Below the pieces are notes generated by a model. It did no database searches. It worked only from the letters and a program-made list of their open reading frames with translations, and was not told the DNA's origin. Position numbers and translations under genes: made by a program. This document shows, in pieces, positions 54,609 through 64,000 of a stretch of 64,000 nucleotides of DNA. Source of the stretch: Mesorhizobium sp. 113-3-3. Lineage in GTDB: Bacteria; Pseudomonadota; Alphaproteobacteria; Rhizobiales; Rhizobiaceae. Positions within the stretch are counted from its first letter, which is position 1, and each line of letters starts with the position of its first letter. Location of the stretch: positions 62,001-126,000 of the forward strand of contig NZ_AP023244.1 in assembly GCF_016756495.1 (NCBI RefSeq), written 5' to 3'.

Positions 54609-55435
54609 CGACCCATCAGCGCAGCTTTCGCGCGGCAACGGGCCGTATCGAGGCCAATCATGTTTCGATCCGGCTGGGTCGCGGCAGCAGTGCGTTCGAA
54701 GCCGTCAGTGATGCGAGCTTCGAAGTCTCCCCAGGCGAATTCGTCTGTCTTCTGGGGCCATCCGGCTGCGGGAAGTCGACGCTGCTCGGCGCCTTGGCGG
54801 GACATATCAAGCCAGCTGCCGGCGTCCTTTCGGTCGACGGACAGCCCGTAAAAGACCCCCATCCGGAACGCGGCATCGTTTTCCAGCACCACACGCTCTT
54901 TCCGTGGAAGAATGCGCGCGACAACGTCGCTTTCGGCCTCAAGATGCGCGGCGTCAAGCGCCGGCAGCGGCGCCTCGAGGCGGAGAAAATGCTCGATCTC
55001 GTCGGTCTGAACGGCTTTGCTGGGCGCTATCCCGGCCAGTTGTCCGGCGGCATGCAGCAACGCGTCGAGATCGCGCGTGTTCTCGTCAACCAGCCACGGC
55101 TGCTGCTGATGGATGAGCCCTTCGGGGCGCTTGACGCCCTCACACGGCTTCGAATGCAGGAATTGCTGCTCGATATCTGGGAGCAATTCCGCAAGACAAT
55201 CCTATTCGTCACCCATGATATCGACGAAGCCCTGCTGCTCGCCGACCGGATCATCGTCATGCAGGCACAGCCCGGCCGGATCCACCAGGAAATCACCGTG
55301 CCTTTCGAGAGGCCGCGCATGACCGAGATCATCGCCTCGGGCGAGTTCATGCGCCTGAAACAGCATTGCCTGCATCTTCTTCACAGTGACAGGCGAGGGG
55401 ATACTTTGCCCCGGCTTTCTCCCTTGGGCTTGTGA
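54605..55435 (+). CDS. ABC transporter ATPase, sulfonate/taurine type
   Basis: From ATG 54605, overlapping the permease stop, it encodes 276 residues. Walker A is GPSGCGKST (about 51-59), Q-loop VFQHHTLFPW, signature LSGGMQQRVEIAR (about 140), Walker [16 protein letters not shown] and H-loop FVTHDIDEAL. This is the SsuB/TauB pattern. It energises uptake through the permease. All catalytic motifs are intact. Confidence 0.93.
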   Translation: MTTHQRSFRAATGRIEANHVSIRLGRGSSAFEAVSDASFEVSPGEFVCLLGPSGCGKSTLLGALAGHIKPAAGVLSVDGQPVKDPHPERGIVFQHHTLFPWKNARDNVAFGLKMRGVKRRQRRLEAEKMLDLVGLNGFAGRYPGQLSGGMQQRVEIARVLVNQPRLLLMDEPFGALDALTRLRMQELLLDIWEQFRKTILFVTHDIDEALLLADRIIVMQAQPGRIHQEITVPFERPRMTEIIASGEFMRLKQHCLHLLHSDRRGDTLPRLSPLGL

Positions 55436-56130
55436 CAGGTCCCGAGGCCGTTGGATGTAGTGCAATTGGCAAAAAAGGCAGTGATCAGCAAGTGGCGGCC
55501 CGGTTCCTGACCAGCGGCGTCGATGTGAGGACCGCCGGCCACAGCCAAATCGGGTCTGGAACCGAATTCCTGCCGCGTTGCGGGGCAACGCAGTTGAGCA
55601 TCATGGCTGTGCCCCCTTCGCCTCGACCAGCTTGACCGTGTGCAGCGCCCGGTTCGCCGGTCGATCTCGCTTTTCTTGCCGCACGCCCAGATCCAGGGCC
55701 CATCGAGGACTATTGATCGGGCATAGTGCGGGCGGGAGCGGTCACGGTTTCCAGGGCATGTCTATACGGAGATCCCCGCTCTACGGGCCACGGCCAGACA
55801 CTCGTCCACCATATCCATCGCGCCGTCGATCTCCAGCAAGCTTCCGTATCGTGGAACGGCGGACAAGGCATTATGAAATGCCCCCGGCCGCCTACCTCGA
55901 GCAATCAAAGACGCTTCTTCGAGCCAATCCGTGCGGCGGTAAGCACTACGCATTTTTTGCGTGTGAATATCGCAGGGCGACAGCCCAGCCCGGTTTCTTT
56001 TTCAATCGCGAGCAGGTTTTCGGAATTTCATTCCTGTCTAAGTCTATAAGTTAAGTGGATTTTAATCCAACGCTCTTGGCCTGAGCGGGCAATCGAGGGG
56101 TTTGCCCTCTGTTCAAAAGGATTAAATGCC
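55436..56130. other. Intergenic region with a ketopantoate-reductase-like scrap
   Basis: No intact gene between the two ABC operons. The minus strand at about 55740-55860 reads LEIDGAMDMVDECLAVARRA, then GIS, resembling the helical C-terminal domain of ketopantoate 2-reductase (ApbA), with broken frames around it. The last 80 bases hold the ribosome site (AAAAGGATT) of the next operon. Confidence 0.35.
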
Positions 56131-57138
56131 ATGCGAAAACTGATTTCCGCTGCCCTTGTCGGGCTTGCCCTGGCGGCCAGCTCCGCCGCAGCGCTTGCCG
56201 CCGACAAGAAAGTCGTCATCGCCTACCAGACCGGCGCCAATCCCTACAATCTGGGCATCGCCAATGGCGATCTTGCCAAGAAGACCGGCTGGGACATCGA
56301 ATTCCGCCGCTTCAATTCCGGCGCCGACATCTTCGCCGCCATCGCATCCGGCGACGTCCAGATCGGCGATGTCGGATCGAGCCCGTTCGCAGCCGCCGTC
56401 AGCAGGGGCATCGACGTGAAGGCGTTCTACATCTCGTCAGTCTCTCGTGACGGCGAAGCCCTGGTGGTGCGGCCCGAGATCAAGTCGCCGGCCGACCTGC
56501 GGGGCAAGAAGCTCGCCGCAGCACCCGTCTCGACCGACCATTACCAGCTTCTTGCCGTACTCAAGCAGGAAGGTATCACGGAGAAGGAAACCCAGGTCAT
56601 CGCCATTCCTCAGCCCGAAATCGTCGCGGCCTGGAAGCGCGGTGACATCGATGGCGCCTTCGTCTGGGATCCGGCACTCTCCGAACTCAAGAAGAACGGC
56701 AAGGTTCTGCTCACAGCCGGCCAGGTCGCCGATCGTGGCGCTCCGACCTTCAGCGCACTTGTCGTGACCGGCGATTTCGCCAAGGCCAATCCCGACTTCC
56801 TCGGCCAGTATGTCCGGCTGATCGATGGCTACAACACTGCCTATTTGAGCAATCCGGCCGCCTGGGGACCGGACTCCGAGAGCGCCAAGGCGATCGCCAA
56901 ATTGCAGGGCGGTACGGCGGCCGAGAATTCGGAGCAGCTGAAGACGACGGTTGTTCCGCCGCTCGACGAGCAGGTTTCCGATAAATGGCTGGGCGGTGGT
57001 GACAAGAGCGCCGTCGCGAAAATCCTCAAGGACACCGCGGGCTTCCTGAAGGACCAGAAGAAGATCACCGCCATCAAGGACAGTTACGCAGCGGCCGCTG
57101 ATCCGCAATATGCGGAAGCTGCCAAGGCCTCGAACTAG
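56131..57138 (+). CDS. tauA: Taurine/sulfonate ABC transporter substrate-binding protein
   Basis: The 335-residue protein has a signal peptide (MRKLISAALVGLALAASSAA, cleaved near ALA). The mature part matches TauA: VVIAYQTGANPYNLGIANGD, GWDIEFRRFNSGADIFAAIA, GDVQIGDVGSSPFAAAVSRG, AWKRGDIDGAFVWDPALSEL. The phrase VGSSPFAAA contacts the sulfonate or amine in the TauA family. It leads a second complete ABC operon followed by an SsuD-type monooxygenase. Confidence 0.9.
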   Translation: MRKLISAALVGLALAASSAAALAADKKVVIAYQTGANPYNLGIANGDLAKKTGWDIEFRRFNSGADIFAAIASGDVQIGDVGSSPFAAAVSRGIDVKAFYISSVSRDGEALVVRPEIKSPADLRGKKLAAAPVSTDHYQLLAVLKQEGITEKETQVIAIPQPEIVAAWKRGDIDGAFVWDPALSELKKNGKVLLTAGQVADRGAPTFSALVVTGDFAKANPDFLGQYVRLIDGYNTAYLSNPAAWGPDSESAKAIAKLQGGTAAENSEQLKTTVVPPLDEQVSDKWLGGGDKSAVAKILKDTAGFLKDQKKITAIKDSYAAAADPQYAEAAKASN

Positions 57139-57200
57139 AAATCCCTGAATGACATTCGGTCCGGCTGGCATCCTTGTCAGCCGGACTGCCTGGAGGCCTT

Positions 57201-57995
57201 ATGCTTCGAATTCGCGACGCCAGCGTCACCTTCCCGGCCTCGGACGGCCAGGAAGTACACGCGCTTGATCATGTCTCGCTCGACATCGCTCCGGATTCCA
57301 TCGTCGTCGCGGTTGGTGCCTCCGGATGCGGCAAGTCGACATTGCTCAACGCGACCGCCGGCTTCCTGCCGCTCAGCGAAGGCTCGATCACACTTGATGG
57401 AAAGGAGATCGTCGGTCCCGGTGGCGATCGTGGTGTCGTGTTCCAGAAGGATACGTTGCTCCCCTGGGCCAATGTCCTGGACAACGTCGCTCTCGGCCTG
57501 AAATACCGGGGCGTGCCGCGCGGCGAACGCCATGGGCGATCAAGGCGCCTGCTGGAACTGGTCGGGCTAGCCGATTTCGCCGAAAAGCCGCCCTACGAAC
57601 TCTCCGGCGGCATGCGTCAGCGCGTCGGCATCGCGCGGGCGCTGGCCACCGATCCGAAGATCCTGCTGATGGACGAGCCGTTCGGCGCCCTCGACAGCCT
57701 GACGCGCGAGACGATGCAGCAGCTTCTCGCCTCGGTATGGGCCAAGACCGGCAAGCAGATCCTGTTCATCACCCATTCCATCGAGGAAGCCCTCACGCTC
57801 GGCACGACCATCGTTGTGATGTCGCCCCGGCCGGGCCGCATCGTCGCCCGGTTCGATGCCGATTTCGTCCGCGAGTTTTCGGAGCGCGGCGACATCGGGC
57901 CGATCCAGTCCCATCCGCGCTTCATCGAACTTCGGCAGGAAATCCGCTCGCTCATCCACCAGCCGGAAGGCGCCCGCACAGGAACCTTGCAATGA
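57201..57995 (+). CDS. tauB: Taurine/sulfonate ABC transporter ATPase
   Basis: ATG 57201 follows GGAGG and gives 264 residues; the frame is open nine codons earlier without a better start. Walker A is GASGCGKST, signature [15 protein letters not shown], Walker [17 protein letters not shown]-loop [13 protein letters not shown]. Typical TauB. Its stop overlaps the permease start (ATGA). Confidence 0.93.
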   Translation: MLRIRDASVTFPASDGQEVHALDHVSLDIAPDSIVVAVGASGCGKSTLLNATAGFLPLSEGSITLDGKEIVGPGGDRGVVFQKDTLLPWANVLDNVALGLKYRGVPRGERHGRSRRLLELVGLADFAEKPPYELSGGMRQRVGIARALATDPKILLMDEPFGALDSLTRETMQQLLASVWAKTGKQILFITHSIEEALTLGTTIVVMSPRPGRIVARFDADFVREFSERGDIGPIQSHPRFIELRQEIRSLIHQPEGARTGTLQ

Positions 57996-58840
57996 CGCTC
58001 GCCGCCAATTCCCCTACGTCATTTTCGTCTTCTGCGGCCCAGCGCGCGCCGTCTCCCAAGCCGCGCCGGCCGGCGGCGACAAGCACGCTCGGCATTAGCC
58101 TGGTCACACTGGCTGCGCTGATCGCATTGTGGTTCCTCGCCGCGCATTTCGAATGGGCGTCGCCGTTGTTCCTGCCGTCGCCGGCCGAGGTGCTGACCCA
58201 ATTCAGCGCCGTCTGGGCCGATGGCTATGCCAACGGCACGCTGCTTGACCACACGCTTGCCAGCCTTGGCCGTATCGCCGCAGCGCTCGGCGTCGGCATC
58301 TTCCTGGGCATTCCGCTCGGCCTGCTGATGGGACTAAATCGCTGGGTCAAGGGTATCTTCAGCGTGCCGATCGATCTCTATTGGGGCCTGCCGCCGCTGG
58401 CCTACCTGCCGCTGCTGATCATCTGGCTGGGCATCGGCGAGACTTCCAAGATCGTGCTCCTGTCGCTGTCAACCTTTGCACCGATCTGCTTTGCCGCACA
58501 GGCCGGTGTCCGGTCAGTGCCGGCTGAACGCATCTATGCCGCGCTGTCGCTCGGCGCCAGCCGGCTGCAACTGTTCACCAGCATCATCCTGCCGTCCGCA
58601 CTGCCGGAAATCATGACCGGCCTGAAGATTGCCATCGGTGCCGGCTTGTCGACGCTGGTCGCGGCCGAGCTGATCGCGGCCCAGTCAGGCCTTGGCTACA
58701 TGATCATGTCGGCGGCCAATTTCCTCGCCACCGACGTGGTCTTCGTCGGCCTCATCGTCATCGCCATCCTTGCCTTTGCCTTCACCAGCGGCATGCGCTG
58801 GCTGGAGCACCGTCTCATCCCCTGGAAGGGCAAGCTCTGA
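57992..58840 (+). CDS. tauC: Taurine/sulfonate ABC transporter permease
   Basis: The 282-residue protein has an N-terminal Ser/Pro-rich cytoplasmic tail, then six hydrophobic segments. Typical phrases are [52 protein letters not shown] and the EAA-like [20 protein letters not shown]. It overlaps the ATPase gene by four bases and ends 45 bases before the monooxygenase. Confidence 0.92.
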   Translation: MTLAANSPTSFSSSAAQRAPSPKPRRPAATSTLGISLVTLAALIALWFLAAHFEWASPLFLPSPAEVLTQFSAVWADGYANGTLLDHTLASLGRIAAALGVGIFLGIPLGLLMGLNRWVKGIFSVPIDLYWGLPPLAYLPLLIIWLGIGETSKIVLLSLSTFAPICFAAQAGVRSVPAERIYAALSLGASRLQLFTSIILPSALPEIMTGLKIAIGAGLSTLVAAELIAAQSGLGYMIMSAANFLATDVVFVGLIVIAILAFAFTSGMRWLEHRLIPWKGKL

Positions 58841-58885
58841 CGCATTGCCTGCCCGCACAGTCCACATCGCTGAAGGAACAATCCG

Positions 58886-60037
58886 ATGCCCAGCAAGCCG
58901 CTCGACCTCTACTGGTACCTGCCGACGCATGGCGATGGACCGTATCTCGGCACCGACGAGCGGCACCGCCCGGCAACCTTCGGCTATCTCAAGGAGATCG
59001 CCCAGGCCGCCGACCGGCTTGGCTTCAAGGGCGTGCTGCTGCCCACCGGGACGCGGTGTGAGGACGCCTGGATCGTGGCGGCCGGGCTGATCCCGCTCAC
59101 CGAACGGCTGAAGTTCCTCGTGGCGCTTCGGCCAGGCAGCGGAACACCGGCCCTGTTTGCGCGTCATGCCGCCACCCTGGATCGCATCTCCGGCGGCCGC
59201 GTCCTGCTCAACGTCGTCACCGGGGCGGATCCAGCCGACCTCGCCGGCGACGGCAACAAGCTCAGCCATGACGAGCGCTATGCGCAAACCGACGAGTTCC
59301 TGACCATTTGGCGGCGGATCCTTTCAGGTGAGCCGGCGGATTTCGAGGGCAAGTACCTTTCTGCCCACGGCACCGACATTTCCTTCCCGCCGGTTCAGCA
59401 ACCCCATCCGCCACTCTGGTTCGGAGGCTCTTCCGACGCCGGCATTGCAATCGCCGCCAAGCATGTGGACGCCTATCTGAGCTGGGGCGAACCGGTGGAC
59501 CAGCTTGCCGAGAAGATCGATCGCGTGAGGAAAGCAACGGCTGCACAAGGCCGCACGATCCGTTTCGGCCTTCGCATTCATCTGGTCGTACGCGAAACGG
59601 AGGATGAGGCCTGGGCTGCCGCTGACCGGCTGATCAGCCACGTCACCGACGACCTGATCGCCGAAGCCCAGAACGGATTTGTCCACATCTCGGAATCCGT
59701 TGGGCAGAAGCGCATGTCGGCACTTCATCAGGGCCGGCGCGACCGGCTGGTTGTCGGTCCGAATCTGTGGGCTGGACCTGGGCTGGTGCGTGGCGGCGCG
59801 GGAACAGCTCTGGTCGGCAATCCCGAAAATGTTGCCGCGCGCATTCGCGAGTATCAGGAGATCGGCATCGAAACGATCATCGCGTCCGGCTACCCGCATC
59901 TGGAAGAGGCATTCAATGTCGCCGAACTGCTTTTCCCCAAACTCGGACTGAGCGGCGAGGGTGCACCTGCGGAGCGCAGCTGGGATGTCGAGTTCGGGCG
60001 CGGTACACGCCCCAAGGTGGCCGCGTCCGCTTCGTGA
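58886..60037 (+). CDS. ssuD: FMNH2-dependent alkanesulfonate monooxygenase
   Basis: The 383-residue luciferase-like protein has the SsuD length and sequence: [100 protein letters not shown]. The conserved His and Arg near the active site ([17 protein letters not shown]) are present. It splits alkanesulfonates to aldehyde and sulfite using FMNH2 and O2. No SsuE-type flavin reductase is seen in the window, so FMNH2 must come from elsewhere. Confidence 0.93.
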   Translation: MPSKPLDLYWYLPTHGDGPYLGTDERHRPATFGYLKEIAQAADRLGFKGVLLPTGTRCEDAWIVAAGLIPLTERLKFLVALRPGSGTPALFARHAATLDRISGGRVLLNVVTGADPADLAGDGNKLSHDERYAQTDEFLTIWRRILSGEPADFEGKYLSAHGTDISFPPVQQPHPPLWFGGSSDAGIAIAAKHVDAYLSWGEPVDQLAEKIDRVRKATAAQGRTIRFGLRIHLVVRETEDEAWAAADRLISHVTDDLIAEAQNGFVHISESVGQKRMSALHQGRRDRLVVGPNLWAGPGLVRGGAGTALVGNPENVAARIREYQEIGIETIIASGYPHLEEAFNVAELLFPKLGLSGEGAPAERSWDVEFGRGTRPKVAASAS

Positions 60038-60320
60038 CGTCTGCCGGCGGCAGACAGGAAGGAAGGAAGCAATTGAATGAGCTGATCGTTGTCGATGAGG
60101 CGAGCTCTATACCGCTGGCCGAACATGGTGGCCATGTCGTCCAGCCTGAGGAACGGGCGAAATGGGAGGAGAGCGCGCGTGGTGTCTGGACGGATTTCGC
60201 CGGCATTGTCGGCGGAGCCGACAAGATCGAGCAATCCGGAAAATCGCCTAGCGCTTCCAACACTCCATAAGGCGGGTTTGGACCAGAGCCGTACCCACCA
60301 TCTCCATGAAAGGTATTTCC
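60038..60320 (+). pseudogene. TRAP-transporter DctP C-terminal remnant (60074-60270)
   Basis: The frame reads HGGHVVQPEERAKWEESARG, then VWTDFAGIVGGADKIEQ, which matches the last residues of a DctP-type periplasmic binding protein. Nothing precedes it. It has no start and is presumably what is left of a deleted transporter. Confidence 0.5.
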
Positions 60321-61436
60321 ATGACTACGCTGTTCGATCCTATCAAGGTCGGTGACCTGACCCTTGCCAATCGCGTCGTCCTGGCGCCGCTGACGCGCAA
60401 CCGTTCGCCGAATGCCGTGCCGCGAGACCTGGCCGTCACCTATTACGCACAGCGCGCCACGGCAGGGCTGCTCATCACGGAAGCGACGGCGATCACGCAT
60501 CAGGGGCAGGGCTATGCTGATGTGCCTGGCCTCTACGCGCCTGAGCAGCTTGCGGGCTGGCGCAAAGTGACGGACGCCGTCCATACGGCAGGCGGAAAGA
60601 TCGTGGTGCAGCTCTGGCATGTCGGCCGAATCTCCCACAATTCGCTGCAGCCCGGCGGCGGCAAGCCGGTCGCGCCGTCGGCAATCCGCGCCAAATCCAA
60701 GACCTATCTGATCGATCCGGAAGGCAGCGGCGTTTTTGCCGAAACGTCTGAGCCGCGTGCGCTCGAACGGGACGAATTGCCTGGCATTGTCGAGGACTTT
60801 CGGCGTGCCGCGAAATCGGCGGTAGAAGATGCCGGCTTCGACGGTGTCGAGATTCACGGCGCCAACGGTTATCTGCTCGACCAGTTCTTGCGCTCCGGAA
60901 GCAATCACCGCACCGACGAGTATGGCGGATCGATCGAGAACCGCGCGCGCTTCCCGTTCGAGGTGGTGGATGCGGTCGTCAGGCAAGTCGGTGCGGACAG
61001 GACCGGCATCCGCCTTTCACCGGTCACGCCCGGTAACGATGCATTCGATCCCGATCCCCAGCCATTGTTCGAGCATGTCGTCAGGCGGCTTGCCGACTAT
61101 GGGCTTGCCTATGTCCACGTCATAGAAGGTGCGACGGGCGGAGCACGGGATTTTCAGCAAGGCGAGCGGCCGTTCGATTATGCATCGTTCAAGGCCGCCT
61201 ATCGCGACGCTGGCGGCAAAGGCGCCTGGCTGGTCAACAATGGTTACGACGCGAAGCTCGCCGAGGCGGCAATCGCGGAAGGGCGCGCTGACCTGGTGGC
61301 CTTCGGCAAGCTCTTCCTTGCCAATCCGGATCTCGTCCGCAGGCTCCGGGAAGGAGCCGATCTCAACACGCCAGACAAGGCCACCTTCTATGGCGGCGGC
61401 GCCAGAGGTTACATCGACTATCCGGCATTGGCGTGA
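60321..61436 (+). CDS. nemA: Old-yellow-enzyme-family reductase (N-ethylmaleimide reductase type)
   Basis: The ATG at 60321 follows AAAGG; an ATG five codons earlier is less well placed. The 371-residue FMN barrel has the OYE motifs LFDPIKVGDLTLANRVVLAP, LTRNRSP, VVQLWHVGRISH, VEIHGANGYLLDQFL, DEYGGSIENRARF and LVAFGKLFLANPDLVRR. It reduces activated C=C bonds or nitro groups with NAD(P)H. It may supply or use flavin chemistry of the sulfonate locus, but it is as likely a separate stress gene. A strong hairpin follows. Confidence 0.9.
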   Translation: MTTLFDPIKVGDLTLANRVVLAPLTRNRSPNAVPRDLAVTYYAQRATAGLLITEATAITHQGQGYADVPGLYAPEQLAGWRKVTDAVHTAGGKIVVQLWHVGRISHNSLQPGGGKPVAPSAIRAKSKTYLIDPEGSGVFAETSEPRALERDELPGIVEDFRRAAKSAVEDAGFDGVEIHGANGYLLDQFLRSGSNHRTDEYGGSIENRARFPFEVVDAVVRQVGADRTGIRLSPVTPGNDAFDPDPQPLFEHVVRRLADYGLAYVHVIEGATGGARDFQQGERPFDYASFKAAYRDAGGKGAWLVNNGYDAKLAEAAIAEGRADLVAFGKLFLANPDLVRRLREGADLNTPDKATFYGGGARGYIDYPALA

Positions 61437-61484
61437 ACGCGATCGCACCGGCGCCGAGGGCGGTGCCTGCGCCTGCTGCCAAAG

Positions 61485-61514
61485 CGGGATCTTGAGCAAA
61501 GCCTCAAGATCCCG
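61485..61514 (+). terminator. Strong hairpin after nemA
   Basis: A perfect 12-bp stem CGGGATCTTGAG / CTCAAGATCCCG with loop CAAAGC lies 50 bases after nemA. There is no T run, so it may be an RNA-stabilising or weak terminator stem. It separates nemA from groESL. Confidence 0.6.
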
Positions 61515-61673
61515 GCATCTTCCGACGATGTCGGTTGGCGGCCAGAAATGAGTACCCGAGATTTGGTACGCAAAATCCCGGACCAATCGACTTTCAGAAA
61601 TACATCCTACTCCCGACTTGATCAAAGAAATTGCCGGCTTTGAGAGCCTGTCGGTCCATCCGCTAAAGTCCGC

Positions 61674-61700
61674 TTGGCACTCTGGAAAGTCGAGCGCCAG
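61674..61700. promoter_or_regulatory. CIRCE-like operator (HrcA site)
   Basis: TTGGCACTC-N9-GAGCGCCAG agrees with the CIRCE consensus (TTAGCACTC-N9-GAGTGCTAA) in spacing and most bases. It lies about 50 bases upstream of groES, where HrcA represses groESL in many alphaproteobacteria. The right arm is degenerate. Confidence 0.6.
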
Positions 61701-61752
61701 CAACGTTGAGCGGAAGCCAACAGCATTCATGACGCCACAGGAGATAGGTTTT

Positions 61753-62040
61753 ATGAGTTTCAGACCGTTATACGATCGGGTGGTGATCCGCCGGCTTGAG
61801 AGTGACGAGAAGACCAAGGGTGGGATCATCATTCCGGACACAGCCAAGGAAAAGCCACAGGAAGGTAAGGTCGTGTCTGTCGGCCCCGGCGCGCGCGATG
61901 AATCGGGCAAGTTGGTGCCGCTCGACGTCAAGGCGGGCGACAAGGTGCTGTTCGGCAAATGGTCAGGCACTGAAGTCAAGATCGCCGGCGAGGACCTGCT
62001 GATCGTCAAGGAATCCGACATTCTCGGGATCATCGCCTGA
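61753..62040 (+). CDS. groS: Co-chaperonin GroES
   Basis: The 95-residue protein starts [20 protein letters not shown] and has the mobile loop [20 protein letters not shown] that docks on GroEL. It ends in the usual strand ([11 protein letters not shown]). ATG 61753 follows GGAGATAGG. It caps GroEL during protein folding. It is first in groESL, with 118 bases before groEL. Confidence 0.95.
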   Translation: MSFRPLYDRVVIRRLESDEKTKGGIIIPDTAKEKPQEGKVVSVGPGARDESGKLVPLDVKAGDKVLFGKWSGTEVKIAGEDLLIVKESDILGIIA

Positions 62041-62122
62041 CGCCTCACTTCGGTAACCCCAAGAGGTTTCCGAAGGTCGTATGCCATTTTCATCAATTCC
62101 GGAACGTGCCGCGCCTGCGTGA

Positions 62123-63760
<1,638 letters not shown>

Positions 63761-63782
63761 TCCACCCACATCCCCGGCAACC

Positions 63783-63813
63783 GCACCGCTCGCGCACCTC
63801 GCGCGGGCGGTGC
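63783..63813 (+). terminator. Hairpin after groEL
   Basis: A 13-bp stem GCACCGCTCGCGC / GCGCGGGCGGTGC (one G-U pair) with a five-base loop lies 22 bases after the stop. No T tract follows. Confidence 0.55.
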
Positions 63814-63844
63814 ATGTATGCTGGGGCGCTTTGGATGACGACGA

Positions 63845-64000
63845 CACTATGTCGATTTGCCGGGCATGGGGCAGAGCCCGGCGCAATGGTATAGCCAATA
63901 TGGATGATATGCTGGCAGCAGTGGTCGACGTCATGCAGCGCGAGGTCAAGGACGGCGCTTTCTCATCGCAGGCACTTCGGTTGGGGCGTATCTTGCGCGG
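63845..64000 (+). pseudogene. Decayed alpha/beta-hydrolase fragment at the window edge
   Basis: Short pieces in different frames read YVDLPGMGQSPAQWY, NMDDMLAAVVDVMQREVKDG and FLIAGTSVGAYLAR. The last is the nucleophile elbow with G-T-S-x-G. The order fits an alpha/beta hydrolase N-terminal half broken by shifts. The window ends inside it. Confidence 0.5.

Overview
The window reads as DNA from a Mesorhizobium-type alphaproteobacterium. The evidence is a nadA-nadB-nadC operon preceded by a NadQ-type regulator, bio and pan genes with the same island-like arrangement, a MucR/Ros-type regulator without zinc ligands, two DUF982 proteins, a rhizobial PmtA and a phasin. There is also a heavy load of decayed insertion sequences (IS110, IS5, IS66, IS256, IS3) and two tyrosine-recombinase remnants. 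This combination is typical of rhizobial symbiosis islands. I see no complete nod, nif or secretion gene, so the island assignment is inferred.

Layout. 0-12.5 kb: sparse accessory DNA with an acetyltransferase, a sigma54/NifA-like promoter ahead of a 42-residue secreted peptide and a GntR regulator, a large HAD-superfamily protein, a DadA-type oxidoreductase, an amidohydrolase, and fragments of an ATP-grasp gene and of transposases. 12.5-20.4 kb: the most interesting block. It holds an FkbM methyltransferase, a PduX-like GHMP kinase, a cysteine-synthase-like PLP enzyme, an ATP-grasp/argininosuccinate-lyase fusion and a CapA protein; the kinase, PLP and fusion genes are tightly packed or overlapping. 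I propose a small-molecule pathway making and conjugating a 2,3-diamino acid. 20.4-29.3 kb: a methyltransferase, a decayed copy of an MFS gene, one intact IS3-family element, a cold-shock protein, MucR, two DUF982 proteins and debris.

29.3-37.6 kb: cofactor genes. bioF and bioA survive only as fragments, bioD looks whole, nadABC is intact behind two palindromic operators, panB is intact and panC carries a 5' frameshift. PmtA follows. 37.7-48 kb: phasin, an MFS exporter with a C-terminal extension, then small phage- or island-type hypothetical genes, a secreted nuclease with a HEPN-like partner, and recombinase remnants.

48-64 kb: a well-ordered, core-like region. An APS-reductase-like flavoprotein, a ferredoxin, a HEAT-repeat protein, a Crp/Fnr regulator, two sulfonate/taurine-type ABC importers and an SsuD-type monooxygenase together look like an organosulfur assimilation locus. 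NemA and a groESL operon behind a CIRCE-like operator follow, and the window ends in a decayed alpha/beta hydrolase.

All function calls come from reading motifs by eye. No database or alignment was available.
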